From assembly GCF_021698975.1 (NCBI RefSeq), contig NZ_SSXA01000023.1, positions 1 to 47,391 on the forward strand: DNA of 47,391 bases, in the 5' to 3' direction. Made by a program: the position numbers and the translations under genes. Shown piece after piece: positions 40,932-47,391 of this stretch (within the stretch, counting starts at the first letter, position 1; each line of letters opens with the position of its first letter). The DNA is from Blastococcus sp. KM273128. GTDB lineage: Bacteria; Actinomycetota; Actinomycetes; Mycobacteriales; Geodermatophilaceae. The notes under the pieces were generated by a model. That model saw only the letters and a list, made by a program, of their open reading frames with translations. It did not search any database and was not told the DNA's origin.

Positions 40932-43229
40932 ATGACGGGCCCGCTGCAGATCGTCCTGGGGACGATCAGCGTCCTGTTCCTGATCGTCGCGTCCGTCATG
41001 GCCTACCGGGCCGTCCGGGCGATGGTGCGGATCATCCGCACCGGGCAGCCCGACGGCACCCGCTCCGGCCCGGTCAAGACCCGGCTGAAGACGATGCTCG
41101 TCGAGTCGCTGGGCCACACCCGGATGCTCAAGTGGTCGAGCATCGGCGTCGCCCACTGGTTCGTGTTCCTCGGGTTCTACGGCCTGTTCCTGACGCTCGT
41201 CGAGGCGTTCGGCGAGGTGTGGGACCCGGCGTTCCACCTGCCGCTGATCGGCACCTGGGCGATCTGGAACATCTTCGTCGACATCATCGGCACCGGCACG
41301 ATCCTCGGGATCGTCTACCTGATCATCCGGCGCCAGCGCGACCACCCGCGCCGGCAGGGCCGCAAGAGCCGGTTCGCCGGGTCGAACGAGGGCCGCGGCT
41401 ACTTCGTCGAGGCCGTCGTCCTGGTCGTCGGCATCAGCATCCTGAGCATCCGCGCCGCCAAGATCGCCTCCGGCCTGGACGACGCCCCGACCTGGTCGCA
41501 CCCGGTGGCCAGCCTGGTGTCGAACCTGTTCCCGGACAACCCCGACGTCGTCTCGATCGTGGCGTTCATCAAGATCGTGGTGTCGCTGACCTGGCTGGTC
41601 GTCATCAGCCGCATCCTCAACATGGGGGTGGCCTGGCACCGGTTCAGCGCCTTCTTCAACATCTACTTCAAGCGCGAGGCCGACGGCGCCCCGGCGCTCG
41701 GCCCGCTGCCGGCGATGACCTCCGGCGGCAAGCCGATCGACTTCGAGGACCCGGGCGAGGACGACGTCTTCGGCCGCGGCAAGATCGAGGACTTCACCTG
41801 GAAGGGGATGCTGGACTTCACCACCTGCACGGAGTGCGGTCGGTGCCAGAGCCAGTGCCCGGCGTGGAACACGGGCAAGCCGCTCAGCCCGAAGATGGTG
41901 ATCATGGACCTCCGCGACCACCTCTACGCGAAGGCCCCCTACCTCCTCGGTGAGAAGACGGCGTCGGAGACCGCGCCGGACTACGACGTGCTCAAGCCCA
42001 GCGACGAGCAGGTGTGGGCGTCGGGCTACGCCCGCATCGAGGGCACCAACGACGCGCAGGCGCACCGCCCGCTGGTCGGCACCCTCGAGGAGGGCGGGGT
42101 CATCGACCCCGACGTCCTGTGGAGCTGCACCAACTGCGGCGCCTGCGTCGAGCAGTGCCCGGTCGACATCGAGCACGTCGACCACATCGAGGACATGCGC
42201 CGATACCAGGTGCTGATCGAGTCCAACTTCCCTTCCGAGGCCGGCGTCATGATGACCAACCTCGAGAAGCGCGGGAACCCGTGGGGCATGGGCGGCAACG
42301 TCCGCGAGGACTGGATCAAGGAGCTCGACTTCGACGTCCGCGTCGCCGACGGTCCGCTGCCCCACGACGTCGAGTACCTGTTCTGGGTGGGCTGCGCCGG
42401 CGCCGTCGACGACCGCGCCAAGAAGGTCACCAAGGCCGTGGCCGAGCTGCTGCACACCGCGGGCGTCGAGTTCGCCGTCCTCGGCAACGGCGAGACCTGC
42501 TCGGGCGACCCGGCCCGTCGCATGGGCAACGAGTTCCTGTTCCAGCAGCTGGCCATGGAGAACGTCGAGACCCTCAACGGCGTCTTCGAGGGCCGCGTCC
42601 CGGGCACCCGCAAGATCGTGGCGACCTGCCCGCACTGCTTCAACTCGCTGGGCCGGGAGTACCCGCAGGTCGGCGGCGAGTACGAGGTCGTGCACCACAC
42701 CCAGCTGCTCGGCCAGCTCGTGGAGGAGGGCCGGCTCACCCCGGTCACCCCGGTGGACCGCAAGGTCACCTACCACGACCCGTGCTTCCTCGGCCGGCAC
42801 AACAAGGTCTACACGCCCCCGCGGGAGATCCTCGACTCCGTCCAGGGCCTGTCCACGCAGGAGATGCACCGCTGCAAGGACCGCGGCTTCTGCTGCGGCG
42901 CCGGCGGCGCTCGCATGTGGATGGAGGAGAAGATCGGCAAGCGCATCAACATGGAGCGCACCGAGGAGGCGCTGGAGCTCGACCCCGACGTCATCTCCAC
43001 CGCCTGCCCGTTCTGCATCACGATGCTCAGCGACGCGCTGACCAGCAAGAAGCAGAACGGCCAGGCCGGGGAGCACGTCGAGGTGCTCGACGTCAGCCAG
43101 ATCCTGCTGCGCTCGATGAAGCCGGTCGCCGTCGGCGCGCAGGGCGCCGAGCAGGGTGCCGACGTCGGCACGAAGGACGACGACGTCGTGGGTCTCGACT
43201 CCGCCGCCACGGATCACGACCCGAAGTAG
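40932..43229 (+). CDS. EtfD-like membrane Fe-S oxidoreductase (heterodisulfide reductase-related)
   Basis: A 765-residue protein. About five N-terminal helices ([20 protein letters not shown] onward) form an NarI-like membrane domain. Two ferredoxin-type 4Fe-4S clusters follow: [12 protein letters not shown] near residue 299 and [12 protein letters not shown] near 399. The C-terminal half carries CCG-domain motifs [20 protein letters not shown] and [11 protein letters not shown]. The layout matches mycobacterial Rv0338c/EtfD, which passes electrons from acyl-CoA dehydrogenases through ETF to the quinone pool. No etfAB genes are in the window. The last ~40 residues are a polar, acidic tail. 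Confidence 0.88.
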   Translation: MTGPLQIVLGTISVLFLIVASVMAYRAVRAMVRIIRTGQPDGTRSGPVKTRLKTMLVESLGHTRMLKWSSIGVAHWFVFLGFYGLFLTLVEAFGEVWDPAFHLPLIGTWAIWNIFVDIIGTGTILGIVYLIIRRQRDHPRRQGRKSRFAGSNEGRGYFVEAVVLVVGISILSIRAAKIASGLDDAPTWSHPVASLVSNLFPDNPDVVSIVAFIKIVVSLTWLVVISRILNMGVAWHRFSAFFNIYFKREADGAPALGPLPAMTSGGKPIDFEDPGEDDVFGRGKIEDFTWKGMLDFTTCTECGRCQSQCPAWNTGKPLSPKMVIMDLRDHLYAKAPYLLGEKTASETAPDYDVLKPSDEQVWASGYARIEGTNDAQAHRPLVGTLEEGGVIDPDVLWSCTNCGACVEQCPVDIEHVDHIEDMRRYQVLIESNFPSEAGVMMTNLEKRGNPWGMGGNVREDWIKELDFDVRVADGPLPHDVEYLFWVGCAGAVDDRAKKVTKAVAELLHTAGVEFAVLGNGETCSGDPARRMGNEFLFQQLAMENVETLNGVFEGRVPGTRKIVATCPHCFNSLGREYPQVGGEYEVVHHTQLLGQLVEEGRLTPVTPVDRKVTYHDPCFLGRHNKVYTPPREILDSVQGLSTQEMHRCKDRGFCCGAGGARMWMEEKIGKRINMERTEEALELDPDVISTACPFCITMLSDALTSKKQNGQAGEHVEVLDVSQILLRSMKPVAVGAQGAEQGADVGTKDDDVVGLDSAATDHDPK

Positions 43230-43243
43230 CAGCACACCGCCGC

Positions 43244-43281
43244 CGACGGCGCGCGTCCCCGCGAGGGGGCGCGCGCCGTCG
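43244..43281 (+). terminator. 17-bp hairpin with GCGA tetraloop after the EtfD-like gene
   Basis: CGACGGCGCGCG (43244-43255) pairs with CGCGCGCCGTCG (43270-43281), then a T-G pair and CCCC/GGGG close a GCGA loop of the stable GNRA class. It starts 14 nt after the stop. Confidence 0.75.
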
Positions 43282-43346
43282 TCGTTCCCGGTGCCGCCCG
43301 CGGTGGTTGCACCGCGCACCGACCCGGGGGTCGTGTGCGGCGCGTC

Positions 43347-44723
43347 ATGGAGGACGCTTTCCGGGTGACCCGCACCGCCCCCGCCCGCAGCAGCACCGGC
43401 ACCGACCGTCGTCGCGGGCTCGGCCTCATGGCCGTCGCCATCGTGCTCACCGCGCTCAACCTGCGGACGGCGGTGACCAGCGTCGGCCCCGTGCTCCAGG
43501 AGATCGAGCGGGGGCTGGGCATCTCCAGCGGCCTGGCCGGCGTCATCACCACGATGCCGGTGCTGTGCTTCGCGCTCATCGGGTTCACCGGCCCGGCCCT
43601 GTCGGCGCGCTACCGCGACGCGCACGTGCTCGCCGGCGCCCTCGTCGCGATGACCGCCGGGCTGGTGCTGCGCAGCCTGGCCGAGGGCTTCCCCGTCTTC
43701 CTCGCGGGCACGGCGCTGGCCATGGCCGGCGGGGCCCTCGGCAACGTCATGCTCCCCGGCCTGGTGAAGCGCCACTTCCCGGGACGCACCGGCCCCCTCG
43801 TCGGCGCGTACAGCACGGCGATGGGCCTGGGCGCGACCCTGGCCGCCGTCGCCTCGCAGCCGATCGCGGACGCGGCGGGCACCGACGGCGGGGGCTGGCG
43901 CTGGGCGCTGGTGGTCTGGGCGCTGCCCGCGCTCGTGGCGGCCGGCGTGTGGCTGGCCGTCCCGGCCGCTCCGGACGTCTCCCGCGCGAGCCACTCGGCC
44001 GTGCGGATGCGGGCGCTGGTGCACAGCCCGACGGCGCTGGCGATCACCGCGTTCTTCGGCGTGCAGGCGCTCCAGGCCTACGTCGTCATCGGGTGGTCGG
44101 CCCAGTACCTGCGCGACTCCGGGCTCAGCGCGGCGACGGCGGGGCTGCTCCTGGGCCTGAACTCCGTCGTCGGGCTGCCGCTGAGCGCCGTCATCCCGTC
44201 GCTCACCGTGCGCCCGCGCCTGCAGCGCCCGCTGCTGGTGGTCTTCATCGCCAGCTACGTCACCGGCTGGGTGGGCCTGTGGACGGCGCCGACCGCCGCG
44301 CCGTGGCTCTGGATGGTGCTCATCGCCGTCGGCATGGGGACGTTCTCCATGGTGCTGACGCTCATCGGCCTGCGGGCCCGGACGCCGGAGACCGTCTCGG
44401 CCCTCTCCACGGTCAGCCAGAGCTGGGGCTACGTCGTCGCCGGGGCCGGCCCGCTGCTCGTGGGCGTCCTGCGCGGGGCGACCGGCAGCTACGACGGCAT
44501 GTTCGTCGTCGTGCTCACCGGGGTCGCGGTGCTCGCCGTCGCCGGATGGGTCGCCACCCGCCAGGTGTTCGTCGACGACGAGGTGGAGCGCGTGGTGCCC
44601 GGCTGGTCACCGGCGGGCCGCCGCGCCGACGTGCTCGAGAGCGCCGGGGTCGAGATCCCGGCGGCCGTCCGGGCCGACGACGCCGACCGGGGAGCTAGGG
44701 GCGGCGGGTCTCCGCGCGGGTGA
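43347..44723 (+). CDS. MFS transporter, CynX/NimT-like family
   Basis: A 458-residue, 12-helix permease. The first helix region [20 protein letters not shown] is the hallmark of CynX/NimT (cyanate/nitroimidazole-type) transporters, followed by [37 protein letters not shown] and [19 protein letters not shown]. The substrate is unknown; cyanase or other clues are absent nearby. ATG 43347 is chosen over 43335. The C-terminal 28 bases overlap tail-to-tail with dcd. Confidence 0.88.
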   Translation: MEDAFRVTRTAPARSSTGTDRRRGLGLMAVAIVLTALNLRTAVTSVGPVLQEIERGLGISSGLAGVITTMPVLCFALIGFTGPALSARYRDAHVLAGALVAMTAGLVLRSLAEGFPVFLAGTALAMAGGALGNVMLPGLVKRHFPGRTGPLVGAYSTAMGLGATLAAVASQPIADAAGTDGGGWRWALVVWALPALVAAGVWLAVPAAPDVSRASHSAVRMRALVHSPTALAITAFFGVQALQAYVVIGWSAQYLRDSGLSAATAGLLLGLNSVVGLPLSAVIPSLTVRPRLQRPLLVVFIASYVTGWVGLWTAPTAAPWLWMVLIAVGMGTFSMVLTLIGLRARTPETVSALSTVSQSWGYVVAGAGPLLVGVLRGATGSYDGMFVVVLTGVAVLAVAGWVATRQVFVDDEVERVVPGWSPAGRRADVLESAGVEIPAAVRADDADRGARGGGSPRG

Positions 44724-45279
44724 AGTTGCGGAACGAGCGCGACGGGGTGGGCCCGCGCTGGTCCTGGTACCGCGAGCCGTAGACCGCCGACCCGTAGGGG
44801 TGCTCGGCGGCGCTGGTCAGGCGGAACAGGCAGAGCTGGCCGATCTTCATGCCCGGCCACAGCGTGATCGGCAGGTTCGCCACGTTGGACAGCTCCAGCG
44901 TGATGTGCCCGGAGAAGCCCGGGTCGACGAAGCCCGCCGTCGAGTGGGTGAGCAGGCCCAGGCGCCCCAGGGAGCTCTTGCCCTCGAGCCGCGCCGCCAG
45001 GTCGTCGGGGATGCGGACGACCTCCAGCGTCGAGCCGAGGACGAACTCGCCCGGGTGCAGCACGAACGGCTCGTCCCCCTCGGGCTCGACCAGGGTGGTC
45101 AGGTCGTCCTGCTGCTCCGCCGGGTCGATGTGGGTGTACCGGGCGTTGTTGAACACGCGGAAGTAGCGGTCCAGCCGGACGTCGATGCTGGACGGCTGCA
45201 CGAGCCCGGGGTCGTAGGGCTCGATGCCGAGGCGTCCCCCGGCGATCGCGGCCGTGATGTCGCGGTCGCTCAGCAGCAT
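44695..45279 (-). CDS. dcd: dCTP deaminase (likely dUMP-forming, bifunctional)
   Basis: A 194-residue trimeric Dcd/dUTPase-fold enzyme. Motifs are [60 protein letters not shown] and [14 protein letters not shown]. In the mycobacterial homologue the same fold turns dCTP into dUMP in one step; that bifunctionality is inferred here from family. ATG 45279 lies 7 nt after a TAGACT box, so the mRNA may be leaderless. It overlaps the MFS gene by 29 bp at the 3' ends. Confidence 0.95.
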   Translation of the reverse strand: MLLSDRDITAAIAGGRLGIEPYDPGLVQPSSIDVRLDRYFRVFNNARYTHIDPAEQQDDLTTLVEPEGDEPFVLHPGEFVLGSTLEVVRIPDDLAARLEGKSSLGRLGLLTHSTAGFVDPGFSGHITLELSNVANLPITLWPGMKIGQLCLFRLTSAAEHPYGSAVYGSRYQDQRGPTPSRSFRNFTRAETRRP

Positions 45280-45286
45280 GGCGCGG

Positions 45287-45292
45287 AGTCTA
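45287..45292 (-). promoter_or_regulatory. -10-like TAGACT box, likely leaderless promoter of dcd
   Basis: TAGACT on the minus strand followed by 7 nt and the ATG of dcd; identical in layout to the box before the OhrR-like gene. Confidence 0.5.
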
Positions 45293-45417
45293 GGGACCCT
45301 CCGTCCGGGTGACGGGCGCCGCCCGGCCCTCAAGCAGCGCCCGCCCGGCGCCGTAGCGGCACGGGAGAGCCCCGCCGCGACGGGCTGGGGCCAACGGGGT
45401 GGCCGGAGGTCGGCAGG

Positions 45418-47391
45418 ATGACGAGCAAGCGGGTGCTGGGGGCGGTGCTGGCCGGCGCCGTCGTGGCCGGGTACGCCGGGGCGGCGGCCTGGACGGCGTG
45501 GGCGACGCCGGCGATCGAGCAGGCGACCGGGTTCGGCGAGGGCGACGGGCTGACCCGCTACGTGCTCACCGCCGGCACCTCCTCCGGCGACCTGCTGGCG
45601 GCGCTGGCCGCGGTGCCCGGGGTCGAGAGCGCGCAGTGGGTCGACGACGGGCTGGCCCTCGTGGCCGCCGACGGCCTGGACCCCGAGCGGCTGCGAGCGG
45701 TGGCGGGGGTCACCGACGTGGCCCTGTCGACCTCCGTGCCGGTCCTCGGCTCCGTCACCGACCCGCTGTTCCCCCAGTACGGCTGGAACCTGGAGAACAC
45801 CGGCAGCAACGCCTACGGCTCGACCGCCGTGGCCGACGCCGACGTGGACGCCACCACCGGCTGGGACACCGGCACGGGCGTGGGCCGCGTCGTCGCCGTC
45901 ATCGACTCCGGCTTCGACTCCGACCACCCCGAGCTGGCCGGGTCGCTGTGGACCAACCCGGACGAGCGCTGCGGCGCGGCGGACGCCGACGGCAACGGCC
46001 TGCCCGGCGACTGCCACGGCTGGAACTTCTACGCGAACAACGCCGACATCGACAACGGGAGCCTGGGCAGCCACGGCACCAGCGTGTCCGGCGTCGTCGG
46101 GGCGCGGGCGGGCAACGGGTCCGGGCACGCGGGCGTGGCGCCCGGGGTCTCGATCATGCCGCTGGTCGCCGGCGGCGGGAGCACCGTCGACATCTTCCTG
46201 TGCGCCAAGGCCATCCGGTACGCCGTCGACCACGGCGCCGACGTCGTCAACGCCTCGTGGGGCGGCCAGATCAGCGGTCCGCCGCTCGAGGCGCTCCGCT
46301 CGGCCGTCGCGTACGCCGAGGCGCACGGCGTCCTCGTGGTCGCCGCCGCGGGCAACGACGGCGGCAACCGGGACACCAACCCCGTCTACCCGGCCAGCCT
46401 GACGGAGGCCAATGTCGTGACCGTCGGCAGCTCCACGCCCGCCGACACCGTCGCGGCGCACTCCGGCTGGGGCGCGACGTCGGTGGACCTCTTCGCCCCG
46501 GGCACCCGGGTCGCAGCTCCGTGGAACGACGGCGGCATGCGCCTGGTCGACGGGACGTCGTTCGCCGCGCCGCACGTGGCCGCCGCCGTGGCGCTCTACC
46601 GCGCCGTCCTGCCCACCGCCTCGGCCGCCGAGCTCAAGCAGGCGGTGCTGGCCGACACCGACCGGGTCGCGGCCTTCGCCGGCCGGTCGGTCACCGGCGG
46701 CCGGCTGACGCTGGCCCGCGTCGGCGACCACGCGGGTGACACGGTGCGCTACGCCTTCTCGTCGATGACCGCCGGCGCCGGGACCGTCACCCCCGCGATC
46801 GGCATCAGCACCCCGCCCGGCAGCGGCCGCTACACGGTGGACATCGGCCTGGGCATGGAGGACGGCGGCCAGATCTGGGCGCTGGCGGAGAAGCCGGTGA
46901 CCCTCGGCGGCGTCACCGTCGCCACCGACGACGCCGGTGACGCCCGCTTCGACCTGGGTTCCTTCCCCGCCTTCGACGGCACCGGGCTGTCGCCGTCGAT
47001 GGAGCTGGGGGCCGGCCGCTACGTGCTGACGGCCCAGCTGTACCGCGACGGCGAGCCGCTGGGTCGCATGCACGCCGCGCCCCTGCTGGTGTCCCCGGCC
47101 GGCAGCAGCACGCCCGACGGGGCCGCCCGGGACGGCTCGACGCCCGCGCCGGGCAGCACCGCACCGGCACCGGCCGGCCCGACACCCGCACCGTCCCCCG
47201 GAGGCACCGCGCCGGTCGGCCCGGCGCCGGCCCCGGGCGGCACCACCCCCGCGCCCGGCACGACGGCTCCCGGCGGCACCGGCCCCGGCGGCACCGCACC
47301 GGACGCCCCGGCGCCGGCCCCGGGCGGCACCACCCCCGCGCCCGGCACGACGGCTCCCGGCGGCACCGGCCCCGGCGGCACCGCACCGGAC
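45418..47391 (+). CDS. S8 (subtilisin-like) serine protease, 3' truncated by window
   Basis: The frame runs 658 codons from ATG 45418 (GGAGG at 45404-45408) to the window edge without a stop. A signal peptide/anchor ([20 protein letters not shown]) is followed by an I9-like propeptide (about 45-120). The catalytic triad is Asp163 in [16 protein letters not shown], His219 in [12 protein letters not shown] and Ser381 in [16 protein letters not shown], with [13 protein letters not shown] holding the oxyanion-side Asn region. After the protease domain comes a beta-rich region, then a Pro/Ala/Gly/Thr-rich tail with 29-residue repeats. Expected to be secreted; whether a membrane anchor or sorting signal follows lies beyond the window. 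Confidence 0.92.
   Translation, partial: MTSKRVLGAVLAGAVVAGYAGAAAWTAWATPAIEQATGFGEGDGLTRYVLTAGTSSGDLLAALAAVPGVESAQWVDDGLALVAADGLDPERLRAVAGVTDVALSTSVPVLGSVTDPLFPQYGWNLENTGSNAYGSTAVADADVDATTGWDTGTGVGRVVAVIDSGFDSDHPELAGSLWTNPDERCGAADADGNGLPGDCHGWNFYANNADIDNGSLGSHGTSVSGVVGARAGNGSGHAGVAPGVSIMPLVAGGGSTVDIFLCAKAIRYAVDHGADVVNASWGGQISGPPLEALRSAVAYAEAHGVLVVAAAGNDGGNRDTNPVYPASLTEANVVTVGSSTPADTVAAHSGWGATSVDLFAPGTRVAAPWNDGGMRLVDGTSFAAPHVAAAVALYRAVLPTASAAELKQAVLADTDRVAAFAGRSVTGGRLTLARVGDHAGDTVRYAFSSMTAGAGTVTPAIGISTPPGSGRYTVDIGLGMEDGGQIWALAEKPVTLGGVTVATDDAGDARFDLGSFPAFDGTGLSPSMELGAGRYVLTAQLYRDGEPLGRMHAAPLLVSPAGSSTPDGAARDGSTPAPGSTAPAPAGPTPAPSPGGTAPVGPAPAPGGTTPAPGTTAPGGTGPGGTAPDAPAPAPGGTTPAPGTTAPGGTGPGGTAPD
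47221..47391 (+). repeat. Tandem 84-bp perfect repeat (87-bp period) in the protease tail
   Basis: 47221-47304 and 47308-47391 are identical and encode [24 protein letters not shown] linker units. The window stops exactly at the end of the second copy, and a diverged unit lies just before the first. Confidence 0.9.

Overview
The window is very G+C-rich DNA with GTG/ATG starts, dense gene packing and 1-4 bp stop/start overlaps. It reads as chromosomal DNA of a mycothiol-using actinobacterium. The gene content (S-(hydroxymethyl)mycothiol dehydrogenase, dnaK-grpE-dnaJ-hspR, DUF3151, DUF5701, sterol-carrier protein after purL) and the protein style point to the Geodermatophilaceae (Blastococcus/Geodermatophilus/Modestobacter); the family is an inference, not a measurement. 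No phage, plasmid, rRNA, tRNA, CRISPR or insertion sequence was seen. The window begins inside a DUF5701 gene and ends inside a repeat tract of a subtilisin-like protease gene.

Layout. 1-4.1 kb: DUF5701 fragment, then a C1 module. This module has a mycothiol-dependent formaldehyde dehydrogenase with an overlapping metallo-beta-lactamase hydrolase, facing an oxalate/formate-type MFS transporter with its 48-aa small subunit. 4.2-19 kb: a purine cluster read mostly leftward (purA, rsgA, purD, purB, purC, purS, purQ, purL, SCP-like gene), with rightward GDPD and AI-2E-family genes between. The purC-purS junction is split by about 1.9 kb. That segment holds a DUF559 nuclease-like gene with a frameshift, an AlkD-like gene with an in-frame TGA, and three copies of a 57-nt palindromic repeat (17-20 bp arms, always a 17-nt loop). 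This is the least explained part of the window.

19-28.4 kb: a purA-divergent conserved gene; a ribose-type ABC permease/ATPase pair without a binding protein and with degraded ATPase motifs; a GPGG small membrane protein; fba-DUF3151; a flavin oxidoreductase pair (GlcD-like and CoA-disulfide-reductase-like); pyrE; a fasciclin lipoprotein; and two membrane proteins. 29-40.4 kb is the stress region. It contains clpB under a HAIR operator, an OhrR-like/OsmC pair, a MarR-DHA2 efflux operon behind a large palindromic operator-promoter, and dnaK-grpE-dnaJ-hspR-marR as one overlapping operon behind a near-HAIR site. HspR encoded here would be expected to control both dnaK and clpB.

40.4-47.4 kb: a 543-bp intergenic region, an EtfD-like membrane Fe-S oxidoreductase (beta-oxidation electrons to the quinone pool), a CynX/NimT-type MFS protein, dcd (dCTP deaminase) and the partial S8 protease. 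Many genes have a TANNNT box only 6-8 nt before the start codon, which suggests leaderless transcripts. Convergent gene ends often carry long G+C-rich hairpins without U-tracts.
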